Shown here: positions 55,933 through 64,000 of the stretch, one piece after another
Layout: each line of letters begins with the position of its first letter
How positions within the stretch are numbered: the first letter of the stretch is position 1
From: JBGTFE01 sp049799955
GTDB taxonomy: Bacteria; Acidobacteriota; Blastocatellia; Pyrinomonadales; Pyrinomonadaceae
Length of the DNA: 64,000 bases
Reading direction: 5' to 3'
Assembly: GCA_049799955.1 (NCBI GenBank)
Contig: JBARIW010000041.1
Span: 1-64,000 of the forward strand
Translations under genes and position numbers: made by a program
The notes under the pieces: generated by a model
The model's input: only the letters and a program-made list of their open reading frames with translations
Databases searched by the model: none
What the model was told of the DNA's origin: nothing

Positions 55933-57948
55933 TTATTCCAACATGGCTTTAAATTCGTCTTCGCTCAAAACTTTCACGCCCAGAGATTCGGCTTTCGTTA
56001 GTTTTGAACCGGCGTCCGCGCCGGCGACGACGTAATCGGTTTTTTTGCTGACGGAAGACGAGACGCGACCGCCGCGTTCTTCTATCAATTTTGCCGCATC
56101 GTCGCGCGAAAATTCTTCGAGCTTTCCGGTTAAAACAAATGTTTTGCCGACAAAGTTTTCGTCGAAATTGGCGGTCGAATCGCCGTCAACTTCAAGCTTT
56201 ACGCCCGCAAGTTTTAATCTTTCGATTACTTCAAGGTTTTTCGGGTTTCGAAAGAATTTAAAGACGCTTTCGGCGACCGTCAAACCGATTTCGTGAATCG
56301 CGTCGAGTTCTTCGACGCTTGCTTCGGCGAGCTTATCGATGTTTCGATAATGATTTGCGAGAATCTTGGCGTAGCGCTCGCCGACGTGGCGAATGTCGAT
56401 GCCGTATAAAAAACGCTGCAAGCCGCGCTCTTTCGAGGCTTCGATTTGATAGATAAGATTCGTCGCGCTTTTTTCCGCCATTCTTTCGAGTTCGGCAATT
56501 TGTTCGAGCTTCAAATCGTATAAATCGGCGACGGTTTTGACGATTCCCAAATCGACGAGCTTTTCGATTAAAACATCTCCGAGTCCTTCGATGTCCATTG
56601 CCTTGCGCATTGCAAAATAACCGATTCGCGCTTTAACTTTTGCCGGGCAATCCGCGTTTGAGCAGCGCGTAACGGCTTCGCCTTCGGGACGAACGGCGGG
56701 AAATTCACAGACCGGACACGTTTTAGGAAACTCGTATTCGCGCTCGCCGCCGCTCCGGCGTGATTCGATAACCTGCAAAACCTGCGGAATAATCTCGCCT
56801 GATTTTTCGATTAAAACATAATCGCCGAGCTTTATATTCAATCTTTTTATTTCATCCTCGTTGTGCAGGGACGCGCGGGAAACGACCGTTCCGGCGAGCA
56901 AAACCGGTTCGAGATAGGCAACGGGCGTCAATGCGCCGGTTCTGCCGACCTGAACGTGAATCTCGTTAAGACGCGTCGTCGCCTGCATTGCCGGATATTT
57001 ATAGGCAATCGCCCAGCGCGGTGCTTTCGTCGTCGCGCCGAATTCCTGCTGCAAATAAGTTTGATTGACTTTGACGACCGCGCCGTCGATTTCGTAATCG
57101 AGCGAGTCGCGTTTCATCTGCATCGCGTTGATAAATTCGACAAGCTCGTCAAAATTTCTGCAAAGCGCGCGGTTCGGATTTGTCGTAAAGCCTTTCGCTT
57201 CGAGCCATTCGAATATTTCCCAGTGTGTGGCGAACATTTTTGATGCGCCCGAAAGCAAATCATAAGGAACGATGTCCAGTTTTCTCGACGCGACAATCGA
57301 AGAATCAAGCTGTCTGAGCGTTCCCGAAGCAAAATTGCGCGGGTTGGCATAAACTTTTTCGCCCTGCATTTCCAGTTCGGCATTGATTTTTTCAAAAACA
57401 GAACGCGCCATAAAAACTTCGCCGCGAATCTCGACCTTTTCCGGCGCATCGCCTTTAAGACGAAGCGGAATCGTGCGAATCGTCTTCACATTGCTGTAAA
57501 CATCGTCGCCGACCGAGCCGTCGCCGCGCGTCGCGCCCGCCGCTAAAACGCCGTTTTCGTAATGTAAAGCCACGCTCAAACCGTCGATTTTCAGCTCCGC
57601 GACATAATCGAACTCGCGCCCGTCGGCAAGCTTTCTGACTCTTTCGTCAAACGCCTTCAAATCTTCCAAATCATACGAATTGTCGAGCGACATCAGCGGA
57701 ACGCGATGAACAAAAGGCTTAAAACCTTCGGCGCGACCGCCGACACGCTGCGTCGGACTGTCGGACGTAATTAGCGACGGATTTTCTTCTTCGAGAGTTT
57801 TAAGGCGTGCAAGCAGCGCGTCAAATTCCGCGTCGGCAATTTCAGGTTGATTGTTTTGATAATACAAATCGTTGTGCCGGTTTATCTCGGCGCGAAGATT
57901 TTCGATTTCAGTTTTGATGTTTTGTTCGACTTGTTCAAAAAGATTCAT
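55933..57948 (-). CDS. ligA: NAD-dependent DNA ligase
   Basis: 671 residues, full length. Adenylation Lys in AELKIDGLSVALHYENG, Zn-finger CPVC...CSNADC, helix-hairpin-helix region (AMRKAMDIEGLGDVLIEKLV) and a C-terminal BRCT domain (GKTFVLTGKLEEFSRDDA). It seals nicks in replication and repair. The start is 3 bases after a phage-like small gene on the same strand. Confidence 0.97.
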   Translation of the reverse strand: MNLFEQVEQNIKTEIENLRAEINRHNDLYYQNNQPEIADAEFDALLARLKTLEEENPSLITSDSPTQRVGGRAEGFKPFVHRVPLMSLDNSYDLEDLKAFDERVRKLADGREFDYVAELKIDGLSVALHYENGVLAAGATRGDGSVGDDVYSNVKTIRTIPLRLKGDAPEKVEIRGEVFMARSVFEKINAELEMQGEKVYANPRNFASGTLRQLDSSIVASRKLDIVPYDLLSGASKMFATHWEIFEWLEAKGFTTNPNRALCRNFDELVEFINAMQMKRDSLDYEIDGAVVKVNQTYLQQEFGATTKAPRWAIAYKYPAMQATTRLNEIHVQVGRTGALTPVAYLEPVLLAGTVVSRASLHNEDEIKRLNIKLGDYVLIEKSGEIIPQVLQVIESRRSGGEREYEFPKTCPVCEFPAVRPEGEAVTRCSNADCPAKVKARIGYFAMRKAMDIEGLGDVLIEKLVDLGIVKTVADLYDLKLEQIAELERMAEKSATNLIYQIEASKERGLQRFLYGIDIRHVGERYAKILANHYRNIDKLAEASVEELDAIHEIGLTVAESVFKFFRNPKNLEVIERLKLAGVKLEVDGDSTANFDENFVGKTFVLTGKLEEFSRDDAAKLIEERGGRVSSSVSKKTDYVVAGADAGSKLTKAESLGVKVLSEDEFKAMLE

Positions 57949-57951
57949 AAT

Positions 57952-58302
57952 TTACTTGGTAACTGCTTTTAGGGCGGCTAGACAAATAGCGTGCGGCAGA
58001 GTTTCTGCTTTTACCCATTTTTTCCATTTTCCCAATTCGAAACAGGAGCTTACCTGCCATCCCGACATGCTTTCATCTGCCCAATGCTCGATATGAAAAT
58101 CCTGATTCGGCAATATGGTCAACAATTTTTCTACTACTTTCCAAGCTGCTTTAATATCCGTCGAATAGTGCGGACATGGTTCAAATGCTAATGAATCATC
58201 CGGTAAAGAGCGACAATAATCACTGAGAAATATCTGAAAAGGAAATATATCGTTAAATAATTTTTCTGCTACCAGAATATCTAATTTTCGACCTGCTTTC
58301 AT
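57952..58302 (-). CDS. Phage-ABA-sandwich-like small protein
   Basis: 116 residues. EPCPHYSTDIKAAWKVVEKL and AETLPHAICLAALKAV match the pattern of the small ABA-sandwich domain found in phage and bacterial proteins (YSTDI.AAW.V...; A.AICRAAL.A). AGRKLDILVAEKLFND opens it. The remainder has no motif. It is probably cotranscribed with ligA (3-base gap). Possibly of phage origin. Confidence 0.6.
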   Translation of the reverse strand: MKAGRKLDILVAEKLFNDIFPFQIFLSDYCRSLPDDSLAFEPCPHYSTDIKAAWKVVEKLLTILPNQDFHIEHWADESMSGWQVSSCFELGKWKKWVKAETLPHAICLAALKAVTK

Positions 58303-58419
58303 AATCTTCTCAAAACGTTTATTTCAATTTAACTCATAAATTCGACAACCAAGCTAAGTCTAAAAAATTCGTATTTGGAATCAGATAAATTTCAAGTTTT
58401 TTCACCTAAAGAAAGTATT

Positions 58420-58971
58420 TTACAGGATTTTCTTCACAATATCGCCTTTCCGAATTGTGCCCGCTTGAACAATTTTGGCGCAAACGCCGCGCAGGTGAAG
58501 CTGTTTTCCGACGGGCGAATTGACGAATTTCATCGCGTCTAAGCCAAATCGCGCGACAAATTTCTTGCACCCGTTGTGCGGCGGCGGCGTAACTTCTATC
58601 GTCGCCGAGCCGATTTCCAGACGGCTTCCCGGCGGCAGATTTTCGTCGCTCAAATCCAAATCGATAAAAAGCTGGTCGCCCGCCAGTTTCCAGCGGTTTT
58701 CGTCCTGCGCGACGAGCGCGGCGGCGCGCGCGTTCATAATATTCAACTGCTTTTCGGGATGAGCCGCGCCGTCTTTCGTAGAAGAACTCCCGCGAGTTTT
58801 CCAGTTGTCGCCGACCAGACCGGCGATTAAATCAAGCGCGCCGACTTCTAAAACTTCTCTTTCATTTTCCTTCGGTCGGCGCGCTATATGACGCAAAATG
58901 CCGTTGTCCTTCGGCGATTGGCGAATCACATCCAAGCCCGATTCAAGCTCTCCGGTCGTTAAATGTCTCAT
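58420..58971 (-). CDS. MOSC-domain protein
   Basis: 183 residues, one MOSC domain. NIMNARAAALVAQDENRWKL and DLDLSDENLPPGSRLEIGSA are typical, and PPPHNGCKKFVARFG carries the conserved Cys that binds sulfur or molybdenum cofactor in relatives (YiiM and the MoCo sulfurase C-terminal domain). It starts 3 bases after the Rieske oxygenase gene. Exact role unknown. Confidence 0.85.
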   Translation of the reverse strand: MRHLTTGELESGLDVIRQSPKDNGILRHIARRPKENEREVLEVGALDLIAGLVGDNWKTRGSSSTKDGAAHPEKQLNIMNARAAALVAQDENRWKLAGDQLFIDLDLSDENLPPGSRLEIGSATIEVTPPPHNGCKKFVARFGLDAMKFVNSPVGKQLHLRGVCAKIVQAGTIRKGDIVKKIL

Positions 58972-58974
58972 AAA

Positions 58975-60018
58975 TTACTGCATAAACTCCGCAATCAGAC
59001 GATGAAAATGATGCGTTCCCTGCTCGCGCGAAGGCGAATATCTGCCGCGATTATAAAAACGAGAGCGAATTCCCTTCTGAACAGCTTCGACGACCGCCTG
59101 GTCTTCGATTTCGACGCGATTTAAATCCGCGCCCGCGCCTTTTTCCAATTTTGACTCGTCGGAAACAAATGTCAGGTAAGAAACGCGCGTTAAATCCGTT
59201 TTCAAAGGCTTGACGATATTCACCGACAAGCCCCACGGATAAAAATTAAACATCAGATTCGGGAAAACGAAAAAGTATAATGCGGCGCGTGTTTTGTCGA
59301 AATCAAAAGCATCGTCTTCGCTTTTCGCAATTCCCGTCTGAAGGCTCGAAAAACGAAAAGTTTCGGTCGTGTACGCGCCGAAATCAATCGCTTCGTTCAA
59401 AGATTTATGAACGAATGGAATGTGAAAACCTTCAAGATAATTTTCGCAATACAAAGCCCAATGCGCTTTTACATCATAATCTTTCGCCGAATAAAATTGC
59501 AGATTTTCCAGATTTAACGCCTGAATGTTTTTCTTCAAACTGACGAGAAAATCTTCAAGCGGCGCGATTGGATTTATTGACGCAAACAAAAACTTTTCCC
59601 AGACGCCAAAGGGAATTTTTGATAAATTGTCTCTTTCCGACGGGAAATTTTCTGCGCCGGCAAATTCCGGCATCGAGAGAAATTTTCCGCTTAAATCAAA
59701 ACGTCTTCCGTGATAACCGCAGCGAATCAGTTTTGCCTCGCACGCGCTTTCGACCAGAATCTTCCCGCGATGCGTGCAGACGTTTGAAAGACAATTCAAA
59801 TCGCCGCCGTTTCGAGTAATCAAAATCGGCTCGTCGAGAAAATCTTCCAGAATCGCGTGCGGCTTTACGTTGTTTATTTCGTCCTTTGTTCCGACAAGCT
59901 GCCAGACACGCGCGAAGATTTTTTCCTTCGAAAGGCGAAAATATTCTTCGTCCGTGTAGAAATCCGACGCGAGCGTTTCGGCGCGGCGAATGTCTGAATT
60001 GATGTCGAAAATATTCAT
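58975..60018 (-). CDS. Rieske-type ring-hydroxylating oxygenase, alpha subunit
   Basis: About 347 residues from ATG 60018 (MNIFDINSDI); an upstream GTG at 60039 falls at the edge of an inverted repeat. The [2Fe-2S] Rieske site is CTHRGKILVE...CGYHGRRFD. The catalytic Fe site lies in CENYLEGFHIPFVHKSLN (two His plus Glu/Asp). Single-component members demethylate or hydroxylate quaternary amines and aromatics, for example stachydrine or choline. The reductase partner is not nearby. The MOSC gene follows on the same strand. Confidence 0.88.
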   Translation of the reverse strand: MNIFDINSDIRRAETLASDFYTDEEYFRLSKEKIFARVWQLVGTKDEINNVKPHAILEDFLDEPILITRNGGDLNCLSNVCTHRGKILVESACEAKLIRCGYHGRRFDLSGKFLSMPEFAGAENFPSERDNLSKIPFGVWEKFLFASINPIAPLEDFLVSLKKNIQALNLENLQFYSAKDYDVKAHWALYCENYLEGFHIPFVHKSLNEAIDFGAYTTETFRFSSLQTGIAKSEDDAFDFDKTRAALYFFVFPNLMFNFYPWGLSVNIVKPLKTDLTRVSYLTFVSDESKLEKGAGADLNRVEIEDQAVVEAVQKGIRSRFYNRGRYSPSREQGTHHFHRLIAEFMQ

Positions 60019-60027
60019 TTTATTTTC

Positions 60028-60121
60028 AGCCACGAACACACACGAAGGAACACGAAATCAAGAAGAAATTTATATTTTTAGCTTTTGCTCTTTTCGTGTC
60101 TTTTCGTGTTTGTTCGTGGCT
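60028..60121. repeat. Long inverted repeat of CACGAA units
   Basis: Left arm AGCCACGAACACACACGAAG.. (from 60029) pairs with the right arm ending GTTTGTTCGTGGCT (to 60121). It fills the gap between the Rieske start (60018) and the GNAT stop (60120-60122), with the stop codon overlapping the edge. Confidence 0.85.
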
Positions 60122-60881
60122 AATTCTTCTCTTCAAAAAGTAAAAACTTCGGATTTGTCTCGCTTCTCTTAAAGCTTCTGCCGACAAAATTTTCGGCAAA
60201 AGCGGTTTGGAATTCATTTTTTATTCTCGTTTGCTCCAAAATTGCTTCTCGCGGATTCGCTTTGACGAGCGCGTTCCAGTTGTTCGGAATCTCGATTGTG
60301 CGTTTAACTTCGCCTTTTTCGACAAAGCTTTCGCCCTTTGCGAGCGCGCTAACCTTTTCGCTTTCGAGATGCCATTCGGCGAAAAGACGGTCGCTGTCTA
60401 ACCCTAAATTTCCGTCCGTTTCGTGCGCGGTCGAATAATCCGTCCCGTAAAAATTCGGATAATATTCGCGGACGACAGCGCCGAGTTTTTCGAGATTAAA
60501 AAAAGCGTTTCGCGCCTGAACGGGCTGAAATGTCCACTTGATAAAATTTACGCCGAGCGTCAAAGCCTTTTCGCGCTGCGCCCATTTCAGACGCGCGCCG
60601 ATGCCGTGGCTTTGAAATTCCGCTTTAACGGCAGTCATGTGCGAGTAAAAAAACTTTTTATTGCCGAGAAAAGCCGGAACGCTTAAAACAAAACCGGCTA
60701 ATTTGTCTTCGATAAAAGCGCCGAGCGTAAAGCCGCCCGCGTTTTTCGTTACGACAAAATGACGAACGGGCGAAATCTCGATTTCCGGCAAAGCGAAAAT
60801 CTCCCGCTGAAGCGCGACGCACCGGCTTAATTCCTCGACGCCTGTGCATTCTCTGATGGTAAATTTCGGTTTTAAATCCAT
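60120..60881 (-). CDS. GNAT-superfamily protein (COG3375-like)
   Basis: 253 residues. TIRECTGVEELSRCVALQRE is the start of the domain; FFYSHMTAVKAEFQSHGIGA followed by RLKWAQREKAL is the acetyl-CoA-binding region with the Q-x-x-G-x-G/A pattern, and WTFQPVQARNAFFNLEKLGA the following strand. Relatives are annotated as predicted acetyltransferases, some near menaquinone genes, without a proven substrate. It is long for a GNAT; the last 90 residues are extra. Confidence 0.78.
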   Translation of the reverse strand: MDLKPKFTIRECTGVEELSRCVALQREIFALPEIEISPVRHFVVTKNAGGFTLGAFIEDKLAGFVLSVPAFLGNKKFFYSHMTAVKAEFQSHGIGARLKWAQREKALTLGVNFIKWTFQPVQARNAFFNLEKLGAVVREYYPNFYGTDYSTAHETDGNLGLDSDRLFAEWHLESEKVSALAKGESFVEKGEVKRTIEIPNNWNALVKANPREAILEQTRIKNEFQTAFAENFVGRSFKRSETNPKFLLFEEKN

Positions 60882-61016
60882 TTGCTGCGAATTCCGAAAT
60901 TAAATAATAAATGTTCGCGCGCGTTTGAACAAATTTTAGCTTAACTTTTAACGCTCGGATTTGTTATCATAAAAATAGTCGGGCGCGTCTCAAACCCCTT
61001 GTCCGGCACGCATTCG

Positions 61017-62591
61017 ATGACAACTCAGAGTAATTTAGAAATAAAAGGAAGTCTGCGCGAGCACCCGCTTGCCGAGCTTTTGCTCGAAATCTCGCAGACA
61101 AATCTCAGCGGCTCGATTCGTCTTTCAAACGCCGAGCGCAAAGCGGTCGTTTACTTAAGCGAAGGAAAGGTCGTCTTTGCCGTTTCAAACCAGCGCGAGC
61201 ACCGGCTTTTTGAAATGCTCGTCCGCGAAAAGAAATTTCCCGCCAGACAGATTGTCGAAATTCCGAAATTTACAAACGACCTCGAACTCGGCAAAAATCT
61301 GGTCAGAAACCAGATGATGAGGAAATCCGAAGTCGATGAATTCTTTGTCAGCCAGATAAAGGAGATTTTACAGTCGGTTTTCGACTGGAAAGAAGGCGAA
61401 TGGGTTTTCAGCTCGCTCGCGCGAATCAAGGAAAGCATAAATTTTCACGTCAGCGTGCAGAAAATTTCGGTCGAATACGCGCGAAATCTGCCGAAAACCG
61501 CAGTTGTTCCGAGATTTAGAAGCTTGCAGGAATCTTTCAGGCTCAAGCCGAATCCGGCGGAGATAAATTTTCTGCCGAAAGAAGCGTTTGTTTTATCCAG
61601 ATTTGAAGATTCGGCTTTGAACGTGGACGATGTGAAAACTCTCAGCGGCTTATCGGATTTTGAAACGCTGCACATTCTTTATATTCTCTGGCTCGGCGGG
61701 CTTATCACGCGCCAAAGCTGGAACACGGCTTTCAGCGACCGGAAGATTGCCGATATTCTGTCCGCCAAAATCTCTTTGAGAAAAGAAGAAGCGCCGTCTG
61801 CGCCGCAGGAAATAAAGGAAGAATCCGAAAAACCCGTCGTCGCGGAAGCGCCCAAACCGTTGGAAAAAAGCCCGGAACAGCGCGAGCGCGAAGAAAAGTT
61901 TTTGCTCGAAGAATATCTCGACAAAACCGAAAACGCTGCAAATCACTACGAAACGCTCAACATTGCGACGAAAGCCCCTGCCGCCGACATCAAGAAGGTT
62001 TATTTCGCTTTCGCCAGACAATTTCACCCCGACCTTTTCCAGCGAAAAGCCGCGCCGGAGCTGCTCGGTCGTATTCAAAACGCATTTACAAAGGTCGCCC
62101 GCGCTTACGAAACTTTGAAAGATGACAGCACGCGCGAGGTTTACGATTTCAAGCTTCGCAAAGAATTGGAAGACGCCGAAGCGTGGCAGGCGAGCGAGGA
62201 GGCGGGCGAAACCGTCGATTTGCAGGGACAGGCGAAAATGGCGGGCGAATATTTCAAAACCGGCTTTGGCTTGCTGATGGACGAGCTTTACGAAGACGCC
62301 GTGCCGTATCTCGGACGCGCCGTCCATCTCGCGCCCGACAACGCTCGTTATCACGCATTTTACGGCAAAGCTCTTTCATTTGACGAAAAAGCGCGCCACA
62401 AAGCCGAATCCGAAATGCAGTCGGCAATCAAGCTCGACTCCAACAACGAGACTTATCGAATCATTTTAGCCGAATTTTTTATTCAACAAGAGCTTTTCAA
62501 ACGCGCCGAAGGCGAGCTGAAACGCCTGCTCGCAATCGCGCCGGACAACCTCGAAGCAAAAGGTCTGCTCGACAGTTTGCCGCAGAAATAG
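61017..62591 (+). CDS. DUF4388, J-domain and TPR protein
   Basis: About 524 residues from the ATG at 61017 (TTQSNLEIKG); a TTG six codons earlier has no ribosome site. Residues 8-110 fit DUF4388 (GSLREHPLAELLLEISQTNL, SGSIRLSNAERKAVVYLSEG). A Glu/Pro-rich linker leads to a J domain (ADIKKVYFAFARQFHPDLFQ) with an intact HPD motif, so it could recruit DnaK. C-terminal TPR helices follow (EDAVPYLGRAVHLAPDNARY). DUF4388 proteins occur in gliding and signalling systems of myxobacteria and acidobacteria. The HD gene follows after a repeat. Confidence 0.87.
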   Translation: MTTQSNLEIKGSLREHPLAELLLEISQTNLSGSIRLSNAERKAVVYLSEGKVVFAVSNQREHRLFEMLVREKKFPARQIVEIPKFTNDLELGKNLVRNQMMRKSEVDEFFVSQIKEILQSVFDWKEGEWVFSSLARIKESINFHVSVQKISVEYARNLPKTAVVPRFRSLQESFRLKPNPAEINFLPKEAFVLSRFEDSALNVDDVKTLSGLSDFETLHILYILWLGGLITRQSWNTAFSDRKIADILSAKISLRKEEAPSAPQEIKEESEKPVVAEAPKPLEKSPEQREREEKFLLEEYLDKTENAANHYETLNIATKAPAADIKKVYFAFARQFHPDLFQRKAAPELLGRIQNAFTKVARAYETLKDDSTREVYDFKLRKELEDAEAWQASEEAGETVDLQGQAKMAGEYFKTGFGLLMDELYEDAVPYLGRAVHLAPDNARYHAFYGKALSFDEKARHKAESEMQSAIKLDSNNETYRIILAEFFIQQELFKRAEGELKRLLAIAPDNLEAKGLLDSLPQK

Positions 62592-62601
62592 GTAGAATTC
62601 T

Positions 62602-62738
62602 TTAGATTCAAGATTCAAAATTCAAGATTCAAGATTTAAAACCGTAAATCAATCTTGAATCTTGAATCTCAAATTTTGAATCTCAAATTTTGAATCTTGA
62701 ATCTTAAATCTTGAATCTTGAATCTTGAATCTTAAATC
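62602..62738. repeat. Inverted repeat of 7-base GATTCAA units
   Basis: Left arm of five units (TAGATTC, AAGATTC, AAAATTC, AAGATTC, AAGATTT) and a right arm of about twelve complementary units. It fills the gap between the DUF4388 gene stop (62591) and the ATG of the HD gene (62741). Same unit type as the element at 47867, but with different order. Confidence 0.9.
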
Positions 62739-62740
62739 CT

Positions 62741-63466
62741 ATGGAAAGTGTATCGATTCTAAAAGAAGATATTGAAGAAAAGCTTTTGAAAATCGCCGCC
62801 GAGACGGACAGATTCGAGGGCTATGCACATGCTCACGCGGCGCGGATTGCCGTTATTGCCGATGCAGTCGCCCAAAAATTCAATCTCGGCTCGCACGACC
62901 GTTTTTCTCTGAGCCAAGCCGCGCTCGTCCACGACATCGGCGAAGCGATTATGAATCGTGAATATTTCCGCACGAACAGGCTTTTACGAACGGAAGAGCG
63001 CGTCGATATGCAGCGTCATCCGGTCATCGGCGAGCAGGAAGCGGCAAAGCTCGGACTTTCGCGCGCCGTACAGCTTCTCGTCCGCTGGCATCACGAATGG
63101 TGGAACGGAACGGGTTATCCGGACGCGCTGGAAAGCGAAAACATTCCGCTCGCCGCACGCATCCTCCGCGTCGCCGACACCTACGCGGCGCTGACTGACG
63201 ACCGACCGTATAATGCGGCGATTTCGAGAGGCGAAGCGCGAAAATATTTAATCGAATGGGCAGGCATCGAGTTCGACCCGAAAATCGTTAAAGTAATTCT
63301 CAGCCTCGAAGGACTGGAAGAATTGAAATCTTTCGCCGATGTTGAGAAAAATCCGACGCCCGAACCGGAAGTTTCCGAACCGACCGAATCGGCGGCAGTC
63401 GAAAACGATTTCGGCGATAATCCGAAAAAAAACGCGGTTCATCAATTTTGGGACGAGAATAATTAA
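62741..63466 (+). CDS. HD-domain protein with variant GYP motif
   Basis: 241 residues. AHAHAARIAVIADAVAQKFN and QAALVHDIGEA give the HD core. RWHHEWWNGTGYPDALESE resembles HHExxDGxGYP with Asn for Asp. c-di-GMP hydrolysis is possible but not certain. The last 40 residues are acidic and disordered. The ATG directly follows a long heptamer palindrome with no Shine-Dalgarno sequence, so translation may depend on the repeat or on coupling. Confidence 0.82.
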   Translation: MESVSILKEDIEEKLLKIAAETDRFEGYAHAHAARIAVIADAVAQKFNLGSHDRFSLSQAALVHDIGEAIMNREYFRTNRLLRTEERVDMQRHPVIGEQEAAKLGLSRAVQLLVRWHHEWWNGTGYPDALESENIPLAARILRVADTYAALTDDRPYNAAISRGEARKYLIEWAGIEFDPKIVKVILSLEGLEELKSFADVEKNPTPEPEVSEPTESAAVENDFGDNPKKNAVHQFWDENN

Positions 63467-63483
63467 TTCTGAATTTTTGAAAT

Positions 63484-64000
63484 ATGATTCAATCGAAAAC
63501 AACGCCGAAAGGCTGGCTGGCATTTGAATTAAACGTCCTTCGGCGTCTGAAATTCTCGTCCGCCGCGCTGCCGTTCACAAACGAGCCGAATCTCGGCACG
63601 TATCTCAAACGCTGGAACGCGCGCGTTCTGGCAAACGATATAACGCAGGCATCGTGGACAAAATCGGTCGCCGAGATTCAGAATAACGGCGAGAAATTGT
63701 CGGACGATGATGTCAATGTCGTTCTCGAAGACGCGTATATTCCGCATTATCGACTGCAAAACGAGGCTTTAAGAAATTGGTTCGGCGAAACCGACGCGTG
63801 GTGGTTCGATAACGTCCGGCAGAATGTCGAACGGCTCCAATCGCCTTTTGCGCGGGCAATCGCTCTGAGCATCGGAACACGCGTCGGCGATTATGTTCTC
63901 TCTTTTACGGAAGACACGCGCGAGCTGCGCCAGCCGCTTTCAAATGTTTTCCGCCGGCTCTGGAACGCGCTGCCCGAACCCGTCAACAACGGGCAGAACA
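63484..64000 (+). CDS. Partial protein, possibly D12-class DNA adenine methylase (3' end outside window)
   Basis: From ATG 63484 the frame stays open to the window end (172 codons): TPKGWLAFELNVLRRLKFSS, EPNLGTYLKRWNARVLANDI, ETDAWWFDNVRQNVERLQSP. The VLANDITQ segment could be the strand with the ND pair found in D12-class DNA adenine methylases, and IPHYRLQNEALRNWF is unexplained. No catalytic DPPY is visible, as it would lie further on. The call is tentative; a hypothetical protein is the alternative. Confidence 0.5.
   Translation, partial: MIQSKTTPKGWLAFELNVLRRLKFSSAALPFTNEPNLGTYLKRWNARVLANDITQASWTKSVAEIQNNGEKLSDDDVNVVLEDAYIPHYRLQNEALRNWFGETDAWWFDNVRQNVERLQSPFARAIALSIGTRVGDYVLSFTEDTRELRQPLSNVFRRLWNALPEPVNNGQN

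Overview
The window looks like a chromosomal segment of a mid-GC bacterium, most plausibly an acidobacterium of the Blastocatellia/Pyrinomonadaceae type. That placement is an inference. It rests on the B. subtilis-type three-subunit succinate dehydrogenase, a DUF4388/J-domain/TPR protein, tandem retropepsin and Uma2 genes, and many membrane or lipoprotein genes with host-like codon use. No rRNA, tRNA, CRISPR array, insertion sequence or prophage is visible. A few AT-rich pieces (the first 480 bases, the BrnT remnant near 1.5 kb, the second half of the Fic gene) look foreign.

Layout. 0-2.2 kb: a partial PIN/DUF3368 gene, malate dehydrogenase and a decayed BrnT-like toxin. 2.1-8.4 kb: a secreted subtilase behind a sigma-54-like promoter, a GNAT enzyme and a membrane GGDEF-EAL protein. 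8.8-14.7 kb: sdhCAB read leftwards, interrupted by a RelE-type toxin-antitoxin pair and a secreted protein of unknown role, with a divergent LysR regulator. 14.8-16.8 kb: a pseudogene, then a two-gene membrane TIR module. 16.9-23 kb: a leftward signalling cluster (PocR-GAF-GGDEF, ATPase/RsbW-like kinase, STAS antagonist, GAF-HD-GYP) that would join partner switching with c-di-GMP turnover. 23-29.3 kb: small stress, acetyltransferase, methyltransferase and lipoprotein genes. 29.4-40.3 kb: an oligopeptide ABC transporter (oppF, D, C, B, A plus a second binding protein) with a Uma2 gene inside it, then coaE, a MazG-like gene and folD. 40.3-50.3 kb: a broken PIN toxin behind its antitoxin, two lytic transglycosylases, a CusF-Sco fusion, an amidohydrolase, a TPR/double-retropepsin protein and an Ogg2-type glycosylase. 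50.5-64 kb: DacB, MurJ, Fic, LigA, MOSC, a Rieske oxygenase, the DUF4388/J protein, an HD protein and a partial gene that may be a DNA methylase.

Most unusual signals. (1) The secreted subtilase carries, between signal peptide and protease, a region that reads as a ClpA/B-type AAA+ module that has lost its Walker A residues. (2) At least a dozen gene junctions are filled almost exactly by inverted repeats, mostly built of 7-base units, often with a stop codon inside the repeat edge; one such repeat tract sits in frame inside a transglycosylase gene. (3) Three separate intergenic regions hold degenerate tandem arrays with a period of 20-21 bases (two DNA helical turns). (4) The TIR gene and its coiled-coil membrane partner look like an immune-type module.

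All calls come from reading the sequence; no database search was run.
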